The notes under the pieces were generated by a model that saw nothing but the letters and a program-made list of their open reading frames with translations, had not been told where the DNA came from and searched no databases. DNA of 64,000 nt. It comes from Pseudoflavonifractor sp902362925 (GTDB lineage: Bacteria > Bacillota > Clostridia > Oscillospirales > Oscillospiraceae). The DNA is taken from NCBI GenBank assembly GCA_902362925.1, contig CABIYL010000018.1; one strand, written 5' to 3'. Each line of letters starts with the position of its first letter. The stretch's first letter is position 1. Below are positions 8,373-16,324 of the stretch, in pieces. The translations under genes and the position numbers were made by a program.

Positions 8373-9256
8373 GTTCCCGCGCTCCTATCTGTTCCTTCTT
8401 CAATTTTTTCATAGACCTCGTACTCGTCCCAGATTTTCTCCAGCTTTCCGAAGGTCTCGGAGAGGTCGTCGTTCTTCTTCCGGCCCACTGCCACAATGAG
8501 CGCGTTGACCAGAGAGAGGGGCGCCACAAGGGAGTCCACAAAGGACGCCATGTCGCTCTTGGCCAACAGGGCGTGGTCGGCGATGGCAGCCAGTGGGGAT
8601 GCCTCACTGTCCGTAATCGCCAGCACCGTGGCCCCCTGCTTCCGGGCAAACTCCATGGCCCGCACTGTCCGCCGGGAGTACCGCGGGAAGCTGACGCCGA
8701 TGATCACGTCGCCCTCCCCCACCCGCAGCAGCTGCTCAAAGAGCTCGCTGGCGGCAGAGGTATGGACCACTACCACATTATCGAAAATCAGGTTGAAGTA
8801 GAAGCCCAGAAAGCTGGTGATGGCCGAGGCGGAGCGGATACCCATAATATAGATCCGTCTGGCCGACACAATGGCGTCCACAGATGCGGTAAAGGCCTCC
8901 CGGCTGGTCTCCTCCATGGTCAGACGGATTTTCTCCATATCCGCCTGCATCACCATGGAGAGGATATCGTGGTCGCCGATACGGTCGTTGGACACCTCAA
9001 TCCGCTGGATGCTGGTGAGCTTGTTGCGGATCATCTCCTGAAGGGCCTTCTGCATGGCAGGGTATCCGTCATATCCCAGCTCCGCCGCAAAGCGAACCAC
9101 GGTGGATTCACTGACATTCACCGTCTTGCCCAGCTTGCTGGCCGTCATGAAGGCGGCCTTGTCATAGGACTCCAGAATAAAGTTGGCAATGAGCTTCTGT
9201 CCCTTGGAGAAGGTGCTCATATTGGACTGAATGGATGCTAAAACATCTCTCGGCAT
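8369..9256 (-). CDS. MurR/RpiR-family transcriptional regulator
   Basis: A 295-residue protein with an N-terminal helix-turn-helix domain (residues about 10-75; TASKLGKTVNVSESTVVRFAAELG is the HTH_6 signature, split here as two helices) and a C-terminal sugar-phosphate isomerase (SIS) domain (about 120-250; GIRSASAIT, GVSFPRYSRRT). Family members sense phosphosugars; the ligand is unknown here. The start at 9256 has GGAGGT 7 bases ahead. Its stop overlaps the next gene by 4 bases. A 10-bp inverted repeat at 9328-9358 upstream may be its operator. Confidence 0.88.
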   Translation of the reverse strand: MPRDVLASIQSNMSTFSKGQKLIANFILESYDKAAFMTASKLGKTVNVSESTVVRFAAELGYDGYPAMQKALQEMIRNKLTSIQRIEVSNDRIGDHDILSMVMQADMEKIRLTMEETSREAFTASVDAIVSARRIYIMGIRSASAITSFLGFYFNLIFDNVVVVHTSAASELFEQLLRVGEGDVIIGVSFPRYSRRTVRAMEFARKQGATVLAITDSEASPLAAIADHALLAKSDMASFVDSLVAPLSLVNALIVAVGRKKNDDLSETFGKLEKIWDEYEVYEKIEEGTDRSAGT

Positions 9257-9327
9257 GAATGCGACCTCCTGCGTTGGCGCAATAACCCCCATCCGATTTT
9301 CCCGTCAGGGCATGGGGCAAAGATACC

Positions 9328-9358
9328 GCGCATCAGCCGTGCGCCGGAGCTGATGCGC
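9328..9358 (-). promoter_or_regulatory. Inverted repeat upstream of the RpiR-type gene
   Basis: GCGCATCAGC and GCTGATGCGC (10 bp perfect, 11-base spacer) lie about 70 bases before the regulator start codon. It lacks a T-run, so an operator or leader hairpin is as likely as a terminator. Not decidable from sequence. Confidence 0.4.
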
Positions 9359-9402
9359 GACTTACAGAGCGGCAGACGATATCGCCTGTCGCAGTCTTTC
9401 GG

Positions 9403-9429
9403 AAAAACAGCGCGGCTTTTACGCCGCGC
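9403..9429 (-). terminator. Terminator of the rluB transcript
   Basis: On the minus strand GCGCGGC, loop GTAAAA, GCCGCGC is followed by TGTTTTTCC. It lies about 60 bases after the rluB stop. Confidence 0.75.
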
Positions 9430-9489
9430 GGAGACAGCCGCTGTGAAAAACGGCGGCTAATTTAATGATAGCGGTTATCCGCGAGAAAA

Positions 9490-10230
9490 TCAACTGTCTT
9501 TTCCCGGCACGGCACTTCCCCGCTCCCCCAGCGCCAGCCGGAGTTCCTGGGGCGTCAGACGCCGCCACTCTCCCGGACGGAGCCTGCCCAGCGCCAGGCC
9601 GCCCTCCCTCACCCGCTTGAGACGCTTTACCTCCAGCCCCGCCAGGGCGCACATTCTGCGCACCTGCCGGTTGCGTCCCTCATGGATGACCACGGACAGC
9701 CGGGCACGGTCAGCCCCTTCCCGGCTGAGCACGCCAATCCGAGCGGGCGCAAGGGGCACACCGTCCAGCTCCATGGGGCCGGACAGCACGGGGATCGCCC
9801 AGTCCACATCCCCCTCCACGGTCACCAGGTACTCCTTTTCCACCTGGTGGCTGGGGTGAATCAGCCGCTGGGTAAAGTCGCCGTCATCGGTCATCAGCAG
9901 CAGGCCCTCTGAGTCCAGGTCCAGCCGTCCCACCGGCCAGACCCGGGCGCCGCAGCCCGTCACCAGCTGGGCTACGGTTCTGCGCCCCCGCTCATCGGAG
10001 AGGGTGGTCACATAGCCCCTGGGTTTGTAAAGCATCAGGTATGTATGGGCGCCCGCCGGGCGGACGGGCTTCCCGTCCAGCCGGATATCATCCCGCTGAG
10101 GGTCTGCCTTCTCGCCCAGCGCGGCGGTGCGGCCGTTGACCGTCACTCTACCCGCCGTAAGGTACTCCTCCGCCCGCCGGCGGGAGGCCAGACCGGCGGC
10201 GGACAATATTTTCTGGATTCGCTCTTCCAT
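9490..10230 (-). CDS. rluB: 23S rRNA pseudouridine synthase, RsuA/RluB family
   Basis: A 246-residue pseudouridine synthase, most like RluB. The N-terminal S4 RNA-binding domain (EERIQKILSAAGLASRRRAEEYL) is followed by the catalytic domain with GRLDLDSEGLLLMTDDG (the catalytic Asp lies in GRLD near residue 101), YLVTVEG, and the RNRQVRRMCALAG motif near 190. In many Firmicutes it neighbours scpA/scpB and the carboxypeptidase, as it does here. RluB rather than RsuA or RluE is by context and is not certain. Confidence 0.92.
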   Translation of the reverse strand: MEERIQKILSAAGLASRRRAEEYLTAGRVTVNGRTAALGEKADPQRDDIRLDGKPVRPAGAHTYLMLYKPRGYVTTLSDERGRRTVAQLVTGCGARVWPVGRLDLDSEGLLLMTDDGDFTQRLIHPSHQVEKEYLVTVEGDVDWAIPVLSGPMELDGVPLAPARIGVLSREGADRARLSVVIHEGRNRQVRRMCALAGLEVKRLKRVREGGLALGRLRPGEWRRLTPQELRLALGERGSAVPGKDS

Positions 10231-10248
10231 AACTGCCTCCGAATTTCG

Positions 10249-11427
10249 TCAGCTCCACTGTCTCTGGCTGTACGAGTTTAGTATCTGGGGATAAAACGCG
10301 GCCTTTGTACTGCCCTTTTCACCCCGGAAAAAGGAAAAAATCCGCTCCAGAATGCTCTGGTGCTCAGGCACATTGCGCTCCACACTGTGGGAGTACACCA
10401 GATAGGTGCTGCCCACCTCTCTGCCGTCCACATAATAGGTCAGGCTCCCGGCGATGTCGCCTTCCTTTACGGGTGCCTCCACCTGGTCCGGCAGGTCAAT
10501 TCTCACCGTCACCCGCTCGTCTTCCGCCAGCGGGTAGCGGACATCCCGCTCCACCTGAACCGGCACAAACCGGACCAGGCTCCCGGTAACGGGCAGCGTC
10601 CGGAAATCCCGTCCGGCGGATGCCAGCAGAATAGACGGCCACTGGGAGAAGCCGTAGTCAAACATAGCCGCATGGTCCGCCCAGTCGTTGGGGGCGTTGA
10701 GGGTGACGGCGATGAGCCGCTGTCCGTCCCGCTCGGCGCAGGACACCAGGGTTCGGCCTGCCGCGTCGGTATAGCCGGTCTTCATGCCCACACACCCCTC
10801 GTACCGCCACAGCAGCTTGTTGTGGTTGGTCATGGTTCGCCCCGCCATGGTGACGGACTTTGTACCCACAATTTCGGCCAAATCCGGCTGTTCCATGACC
10901 ACAATGGCCAGCTTGGCCATATCCGCAGCGGTGGAGTAATGCCCCTCCGCCGGCAGGCCATTGGGGTTGACGAAGTGGGTGCGCTCCATGCCCAGTTCCT
11001 GGGCACGCATGTTCATCCACTCCACAAAGGTGTCTGTATCCCCGGCGCAGAAGCCGGCAATGGCCAGAGCGGCATCATTGCCCGACACCAGCAGCAGGCC
11101 GTAGAGCAGCTCCCGCAGGGTCAGCTCCTCCCCTTCCCGCAGGTACATGGAGGAGCCCTCCGCCCGCGTCCATTCCTTTTGGATGGTCACGGTTCTGTCC
11201 AGGTCAGAGGTGGACTCCACGGCCACCAGAGCGGTCATCAGCTTGGTAATACTGGCGATGGCCCGCTCCTCATCGGCGTTTTTCTCCATCAGCACACGGC
11301 CGCTCTCCGCATCCACCAGAATGGCGCAGGAGGCCGAGACGCCCGGCTCTCCTGCAGCTCCGGCGGACAGCGGGAACCAGGTTAGGCACAGCACAGCGGC
11401 CGTCATGGCCGCGAAAACACGCTTCAT
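10249..11427 (-). CDS. D-alanyl-D-alanine carboxypeptidase (penicillin-binding, DacF-like)
   Basis: A 392-residue exported peptidoglycan carboxypeptidase that trims the terminal D-Ala of the stem peptide. An N-terminal signal peptide (residues 1-25, ending SAGAAG) precedes the S11 peptidase domain with SITK (nucleophile, near residue 60), SGN near 118 and KTGYT near 223. A C-terminal beta domain (about 280-340) and a short hydrophilic tail complete it. The rluB gene follows after 18 bases, and sporulation and chromosome segregation genes lie upstream, matching the DacF-type neighbourhood of spore formers. Confidence 0.93.
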   Translation of the reverse strand: MKRVFAAMTAAVLCLTWFPLSAGAAGEPGVSASCAILVDAESGRVLMEKNADEERAIASITKLMTALVAVESTSDLDRTVTIQKEWTRAEGSSMYLREGEELTLRELLYGLLLVSGNDAALAIAGFCAGDTDTFVEWMNMRAQELGMERTHFVNPNGLPAEGHYSTAADMAKLAIVVMEQPDLAEIVGTKSVTMAGRTMTNHNKLLWRYEGCVGMKTGYTDAAGRTLVSCAERDGQRLIAVTLNAPNDWADHAAMFDYGFSQWPSILLASAGRDFRTLPVTGSLVRFVPVQVERDVRYPLAEDERVTVRIDLPDQVEAPVKEGDIAGSLTYYVDGREVGSTYLVYSHSVERNVPEHQSILERIFSFFRGEKGSTKAAFYPQILNSYSQRQWS

Positions 11428-11517
11428 ACAGCATCACCTCAGAGCGCCCGATGGCAGCACGCACCAGACGCAAGTTGATGCTAGTATGAGCCAAATCAGG
11501 CCGGAGCATACCTGAAA

Positions 11518-11934
11518 TCAGAAGGTATCCGTCGTCTCCGCCTTCTTGTCCTGCTGCTTCTCGATGAAGCCGGTCACCTTGTCGATGACCTCGGGTACCA
11601 TCTCCACCACCCGGTCCACCGTGGTTCCGGGAGGCGGCGCGATGGGCAGCATGCGCACCGTATCCCCCTTAACAATGAGGAAGGCGATGGGCATGATGTT
11701 CACGCCGGCGCCGCTGCCGCCGCCAAAGGAGTTGTCCGCCTCGGGCTTCTGGTTCTTGGTGGTGAAATCGCTGCCGCCGGAGGCAAAGCCAAAGCTCACC
11801 TTGGACACAGGGATAATGGTCACGTCTCCAGCCTCAATGGGCTTGCCCACGATGGTATTCACGTCCACCATCTCGCGGATCTTCTGCATGGTGGTGCTCA
11901 TCAGGTCGCCGATGGGATGCTGCTTGTTTTCCAT
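11518..11934 (-). CDS. ytfJ: GerW-family sporulation protein (YtfJ-like)
   Basis: A 138-residue protein of the GerW/YtfJ family, known as a spore protein in Bacillus. It shows the conserved GDLMSTTMQKIREMVDVN start, then VGKPI, IIPVSKVSFGFASGG and GGGSGAGVNIMPIAFLIV. The start at 11934 is chosen because AGAGGCGG precedes it. The gene lies directly after a DUF2953 gene, the same pair seen as ytfI-ytfJ in Bacillus subtilis. Its presence is direct evidence that the host lineage carries sporulation genes. Confidence 0.9.
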   Translation of the reverse strand: MENKQHPIGDLMSTTMQKIREMVDVNTIVGKPIEAGDVTIIPVSKVSFGFASGGSDFTTKNQKPEADNSFGGGSGAGVNIMPIAFLIVKGDTVRMLPIAPPPGTTVDRVVEMVPEVIDKVTGFIEKQQDKKAETTDTF

Positions 11935-11936
11935 AG

Positions 11937-12560
11937 TCAGACCGCCTCTTTCTTTGTTTGCTCTTGGTTCCGTCCGGACCACAGTTTTAAAAATCGAATT
12001 CCCAGCCTCAGGGCCAGCGCTACCGCCTGACCCACGCGCAGGGAGAAGGACGCGTAGAGATAGGCCTCCGGCTCCGTCAGGTTGAAGTCCACCTTCGTCC
12101 TGATGCGCCGGTCGCCAATATTGAAATTATTCTCCAGCAAGGGCCAGATCATACCGATTGCCGCGTTTACGCCGCCGAAGGACAGGGCCGCCATGGCCGG
12201 GTCGGACGCCGCCGCCGTCACATCCAACAGAAGCCTGTCCACCCGCACCTTGCGCCGCAGCTGTCCTGCCGCGTCCGCCACAAGAGGGAGCATGGCCTTC
12301 AGCGTGTCCAGCTGTCCGCCCGGCTTGGGCTCTGGCTGCTCCTCCTCCTTCTGGGGCTTGGCGCTCTTCTTTGCCCGCTTTGGCTTTTTCTCCCCGCTCT
12401 TTTTCTTGGGCTTGGGCGGGTACACCTGGATGCGCAGCGCTCCCGCACGCAGATGGACCAGCGTGCCGGAACGGCTGTACTCCACCGTACCGCCCACCCG
12501 GATCCGGGAGATCAGCACCAGCACGGCGACGATTGCCCCCAGGACAATCCATACCGTCAT
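11937..12560 (-). CDS. DUF2953 protein (YtfI-like)
   Basis: A 207-residue DUF2953 protein. One N-terminal membrane segment (TVWIVLGAIVAVLVLISRI) is followed by a short beta-rich part, a strongly basic linker of about 30 residues (KPKKKSGEKKPKRAKK), and the conserved DUF2953 core with FGGVNAAIGMIWPLLENNFN near residue 135. Function is unknown; the constant pairing with ytfJ, 3 bases downstream, suggests a sporulation role, which is inference. Confidence 0.82.
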   Translation of the reverse strand: MTVWIVLGAIVAVLVLISRIRVGGTVEYSRSGTLVHLRAGALRIQVYPPKPKKKSGEKKPKRAKKSAKPQKEEEQPEPKPGGQLDTLKAMLPLVADAAGQLRRKVRVDRLLLDVTAAASDPAMAALSFGGVNAAIGMIWPLLENNFNIGDRRIRTKVDFNLTEPEAYLYASFSLRVGQAVALALRLGIRFLKLWSGRNQEQTKKEAV

Positions 12561-12564
12561 GCGC

Positions 12565-13200
12565 TCACGCCTCCGTCCCTTCGCCGCCGGACGCTTCGCC
12601 TTCTGTCTGGGCCTCTGCGGCCTCCTGCTCCGCCTTCAGCCGCTCCAGATTGGCCTGCATCGCCATGGTGATCTGTCCGTCCTCCGGGCTGGCGCTGGGA
12701 AGCTCGGGCAGCTCCTCCAGACTGCTCAGGCCGAAGGAGCGCAGGAAGGTCTGGGTGGTGCGGTAGAGAATGGGGCGGCCGGGCACAGCCAGACGTCCGC
12801 ACTCTTCAATCAGATCCCGCTCCAGCAGCAGGCCCACGGTATAGGCGCTGTCCACACCGCGGATCTGGTCCACATAAGCCCGGGTGGTGGGCTGATAGTA
12901 GGCGATGATGGCCAGCACTTCCAGAGCGGGCTGGGACAGCCGGGCAGGCCGGCGGCTCTCAAAGGCCCGGCGGATGCAGTCGGCGTGCTCCGGCGCGGAG
13001 CAGAGCTGATAGCTGTTCTCCAGCCGCAGCAGACGCACACCCCGACGCTCGTAGCTGTAATAGTCGGCTAGCCGCTGGCAGACATTGTCCACGGTGGCCC
13101 GGTCCAGGTCCAGCGCCATGCACAGCCGCTCCACCCCCACCGGGTCACCGGCGGCAAAGAGAATCCCCTCAATGGCGGACTCTATCTCCTTTATTTCCAT
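12565..13200 (-). CDS. scpB: Segregation and condensation protein B
   Basis: A 211-residue ScpB, the winged-helix partner of the SMC-kleisin complex that compacts and segregates the chromosome. Diagnostic parts are IESAIEGILFAAGDPV at the start, LSQPALEVLAIIAYYQP near residue 95 and the RGVDSAYTVGLLLERDLIEECGR winged-helix section (two pieces). The C-terminal 40 residues are an Ala/Glu/Gly-rich tail. It follows scpA by 20 bases. Confidence 0.95.
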   Translation of the reverse strand: MEIKEIESAIEGILFAAGDPVGVERLCMALDLDRATVDNVCQRLADYYSYERRGVRLLRLENSYQLCSAPEHADCIRRAFESRRPARLSQPALEVLAIIAYYQPTTRAYVDQIRGVDSAYTVGLLLERDLIEECGRLAVPGRPILYRTTQTFLRSFGLSSLEELPELPSASPEDGQITMAMQANLERLKAEQEAAEAQTEGEASGGEGTEA

Positions 13201-13220
13201 GCGCAGTCCTCCGTGTGTCG

Positions 13221-14027
13221 TCAGTTCACGTCCGTGGTAAATTCAAACTCCTCCGCCGCCTCGTCGGTGCAGGTTACCGTGCAGTCGGTCTCCGTGCCAG
13301 CCAGCCGCACCCGACGGGCACGGCACAGCTCCAGCACGGCGATAAAGGTGGCCACGATCTCGCTTCGGCTGCGGTTGCCCTTGAACAGCGCCCGGAACCG
13401 GGTCACACCGAAGCGGATGAGCTGCCGGAGAATCTCTCCCGCCTTGTCGGCCACCGGGTAGGGCTCACGGCCCACAATTCCCTCAAAGGCCGCCATGGGC
13501 GGCGGAAGCCTATTGTCCGACCGCTCCAGCACCGCCAGCATGGCCCGCCGCAGGTCCTCCGGCTTGTGGACATAGCAGTAAACCTTGTTGGTTGGGATCA
13601 TCTCGGGGGTCTTGGTGATGTAGTCCCGGCCCACCTCGTTGCGGTCGGCCAGGGTGGGAATCACCGCCTTGATGCGGTTAAAGCTCTCATGGCGCTGGTG
13701 CTCCTCCAGAGAGGCGATGAGCTGCTCCATCTCGGAGAGGGCCTCTTCATCGTGGATGGAGAGGAGCATTCTGGTCTTGATGAACACCAGCTGGGCCGCC
13801 ATGGCCACAAACTCGCTGGCCACCTCCAGGTCCATCTCTTTGCGCTTGTTCATCCAGTCCATGTACTGGTCCAGAATCACCGCAATCTGGATGTCCTTGA
13901 TCTCCATCTTATTCTTGGCCAGCAGGCTGAGGATCAGGTCCAGAGGTCCGGTAAAGTCCTCCATATCCTCCGTCTTTGCCTTGACCACCTTTTCCAGATG
14001 AAAAATCGGTGTCTCTATGTCACTCAC
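13221..14027 (-). CDS. scpA: Segregation and condensation protein A (kleisin)
   Basis: A 268-residue ScpA kleisin that bridges SMC heads. The N-terminal FTGPLDLILSLLAKNKMEIKD is split by the classical helix, with IAVILDQYMDWM and EFVAMAAQLVFIKTRMLL following; the C-terminal winged helix carries RSRSEIVATFIAVLELCR near residue 225. Slightly longer than usual because of its C-terminal end. It overlaps the site-2 protease gene by 4 bases and precedes scpB. Confidence 0.95.
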   Translation of the reverse strand: MSDIETPIFHLEKVVKAKTEDMEDFTGPLDLILSLLAKNKMEIKDIQIAVILDQYMDWMNKRKEMDLEVASEFVAMAAQLVFIKTRMLLSIHDEEALSEMEQLIASLEEHQRHESFNRIKAVIPTLADRNEVGRDYITKTPEMIPTNKVYCYVHKPEDLRRAMLAVLERSDNRLPPPMAAFEGIVGREPYPVADKAGEILRQLIRFGVTRFRALFKGNRSRSEIVATFIAVLELCRARRVRLAGTETDCTVTCTDEAAEEFEFTTDVN

Positions 14028-14734
14028 CCCAGAAAATCCAGAATCTGCGAGCCGACCACCAGCGCCTCCCAGGGCAGCCCGGTGACCCGGCAGAGAAATT
14101 GCAGCATGCCGTTGATGCAGAAGGACAGCGGACCGTCCAGCACGTTGAAAAACACCAGCGCGATGACCGCAATCATGATATAGCGCTCATAGCGCAGGAT
14201 GGTGTAATAAACCCGGTCGGGCAGGAATGAAAAGAGTACCTTGGAGCCGTCCAGGGGCGAGATGGGGATCAGGTTGAACAGCCCAAGGCCCACACTCAGA
14301 ATAGCCACATTGCACAGAAAATAAAACACAACCAGCAGCACCATGCTGTCTGTGGGCAGCAGCAGGCGGTACACCAGGGAGCAGATCAGCATGGTCACAA
14401 TGGCCATCAGGAAGTTGGAGACAGGCCCTGCCAGAGCGGTGATGGCCATACCCCGCTTGGGATTTTTGAAGTAGCGCATATCCACCGGCACCGGTTTGGC
14501 CCAGCCCACGCCCGCAAAGATCATCATCAGGAAACCGATGGGGTCCAGGTGCTTGATGGGGTTGAGGGTGAGCCGCCCCATCTGCTTGGCGGTGGGGTCC
14601 CCTAGGCGATAGGCCACATAGCCGTGGGAGAGCTCGTGGAAGGTGATGCACACCAGGGCCGCCGCCGCGCTCACCAGCAGGGAGAGCAGCCCCATCCAGT
14701 TCATATTCGCCATGTAGTCCATTACTCTGTGCAC
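14024..14734 (-). CDS. Site-2 protease family zinc metalloprotease (M50)
   Basis: A polytopic membrane metalloprotease of about 236 residues. The zinc site HELSHG lies near residue 34, with the second metal motif NLIPISPLDGSK near 155; about six hydrophobic segments are visible. The start is taken as the GTG at 14734 because AAAGGGGA precedes it at good spacing; an ATG five codons downstream is possible. It is first in the scpA-scpB-DUF2953-ytfJ run and has a promoter at 14833-14861. Substrate is not known for this subgroup. Confidence 0.88.
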   Translation of the reverse strand: MHRVMDYMANMNWMGLLSLLVSAAAALVCITFHELSHGYVAYRLGDPTAKQMGRLTLNPIKHLDPIGFLMMIFAGVGWAKPVPVDMRYFKNPKRGMAITALAGPVSNFLMAIVTMLICSLVYRLLLPTDSMVLLVVFYFLCNVAILSVGLGLFNLIPISPLDGSKVLFSFLPDRVYYTILRYERYIMIAVIALVFFNVLDGPLSFCINGMLQFLCRVTGLPWEALVVGSQILDFLG

Positions 14735-14832
14735 AAAAAAATCCCCTTTCACGGGTCTCCGCCGCCCCACAGCAGGGACGTCGCCCCGGGAACCGCTCCA
14801 AAACAGGATGCGGAATCAATCATAGGGAAAAT

Positions 14833-14861
14833 ATTATACCAAAGATGGCGGAAAAACACAA
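14833..14861 (-). promoter_or_regulatory. Promoter of the M50-scpAB-ytfJ operon
   Basis: Minus strand TTGTGT (-35), 17-base spacer, perfect TATAAT (-10, 14833-14838), about 100 bases ahead of the M50 protease start. The -35 is only a partial match. Confidence 0.65.
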
Positions 14862-14915
14862 GGAAAAGCCCTTCCCTGTCACTCTCACAAATTCCGCTAA
14901 ATGTTACACAGGGAG

Positions 14916-14953
14916 AAAAACCGGCCCGAAAACCCCTTCTGTTTTCGGGCCGG
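14916..14953 (-). terminator. Terminator of the engB/FAH operon
   Basis: A perfect 13-bp stem (14921-14933 with 14941-14953) followed on the minus strand by TTTTT, 8 bases after the FAH-family stop codon. Confidence 0.92.
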
Positions 14954-14960
14954 ATAAGAT

Positions 14961-15713
14961 TTACCGGATATAGTTGCGGAGGGTACCGATGCCCTCAATC
15001 TCCACCTCCACCACGTCACCGGGCTGCATGGCACCGATACCCGCGGGAGTGCCGGTGGTGACCACGTCGCCGGGCTCCAGGGTCATGGAGGCGGTGATGA
15101 ACTCCATCAGCGCCGGGATTTTGGTCATAAACAGAGACGTGCGGGAGCTCTGCACGGTTTTGCCGTTGAGCCGGGTCTCAATTTTCAGGTCGGAGCCGTT
15201 CACCTCGTCGGTCACCAGAGGGCCGATGGGCGCAAAGCCGTCCATGCTCTTGCCCCGGCTCCACTGGCCATCCGACTTCTGGATATCCCGGGCGGTCACG
15301 TCGTTGAGGCAGGTGTAGCCCAGTATGTAGTCTCCATACTCCTCCGCCTTCACGTTCTTGGCCCGCTTCTTCACCACAAAGGCCAGCTCACCCTCGTAGT
15401 CCAGCCGCTCCACAAAGCCGGGCGCGGACACCTCCCCTTCGGGGTGGTTGACCGTGTTGGGGGCCTTGATGAAGAGGATGGGCCGGTCGGGCACACCCTC
15501 CCCCATCTCCATGGCATGGTCGTAGTAGTTCTTGCCCACACAGATAATCTTGGTGGGCTCGCAGGGCGCCAGCAGACGGCACTGCTCCAGCGGCAGACGC
15601 CCGCCGTCAAAGTCTAGCTCCTCATAGGGCGCCTTGGCCAGGGTGAGAACCTCATCGCCCTTCAGGACACCCCAAATCGCCTTGCCATCCCGTTCAATCC
15701 GTACCAGCTTCAT
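14961..15713 (-). CDS. Fumarylacetoacetate hydrolase family protein
   Basis: A 250-residue FAH-fold enzyme. The metal-site signature runs through DYEGELAFVV (near residue 129) and GYTCLNDVTARD, with GKNYYDHAMEMG and the C-terminal TGTPAGIGAMQPGDVVEVE typical of the family. Members split or isomerise diketo acids (for example in aromatic catabolism) or decarboxylate oxaloacetate; the sequence does not choose. It overlaps engB by 4 bases, which is probably operon packing, not shared function. Confidence 0.88.
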   Translation of the reverse strand: MKLVRIERDGKAIWGVLKGDEVLTLAKAPYEELDFDGGRLPLEQCRLLAPCEPTKIICVGKNYYDHAMEMGEGVPDRPILFIKAPNTVNHPEGEVSAPGFVERLDYEGELAFVVKKRAKNVKAEEYGDYILGYTCLNDVTARDIQKSDGQWSRGKSMDGFAPIGPLVTDEVNGSDLKIETRLNGKTVQSSRTSLFMTKIPALMEFITASMTLEPGDVVTTGTPAGIGAMQPGDVVEVEIEGIGTLRNYIR

Positions 15714-16309
15714 TCCGACTCCCCCATGCTCTTCAGGATTTCACTCAGAAGCTCCTGCCGTCCTTCTCCCTTCTCAGCTGAGAAGGCAATTACCTTTACA
15801 TCATCAGGCAGGCCAAGGGTTTCCCGGATGCGGGCCAGATTGGGCTCAATCTCGCTCTTGCGGAGCTTGTCCAGCTTATTGGCCACCACCAGGAAGGGCT
15901 TTCCGCTCTGCTTGAACCACTCGGCCATGGTGCAGTCATCCGCCGTAGGCTTGTGGCGGGCATCCACCACCATAATGCCCAGGGTCATCAGAGCGTTGTC
16001 CGCAAACCAGCTCTCAATCAGCCGGCCCCAGCGGTCCCGCTCCGCCTGGGAGACCTTGGCGTAGCCATAGCCCGGCAGGTCCACCAGATAGAGCTTCTCG
16101 TCAATGAGGAAATAGTTGATGTGGGTGGTCTTGCCGGGAGCTGCGCCCACACGGGCCAGGTTTTTCCGCAGCAAAATCTTGTTGATCACCGAGGACTTGC
16201 CCACGTTGGACCGTCCTGCAAAGACCACCTGGGGCAGGCCATCCCGGGGAAAATCCGCCGATTTGGCGGCAGAGCGGACAAATTCCGCCCGCTGCAAATT
16301 CAAAGCCAT
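15710..16309 (-). CDS. engB: Ribosome biogenesis GTP-binding protein
   Basis: EngB/YsxC, a 199-residue essential GTPase for 50S assembly. G1 is GRSNVGKSS (residues about 31-39), G2 the T of GKTTHINYF, G3 DLPGYG, G4 NKLDKL and G5 FSAEKGEG. It directly follows lon (15-base gap), the canonical lon-engB order. Confidence 0.96.
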   Translation of the reverse strand: MALNLQRAEFVRSAAKSADFPRDGLPQVVFAGRSNVGKSSVINKILLRKNLARVGAAPGKTTHINYFLIDEKLYLVDLPGYGYAKVSQAERDRWGRLIESWFADNALMTLGIMVVDARHKPTADDCTMAEWFKQSGKPFLVVANKLDKLRKSEIEPNLARIRETLGLPDDVKVIAFSAEKGEGRQELLSEILKSMGESE

Positions 16310-16324
16310 GGTGCCACGCCTCCT

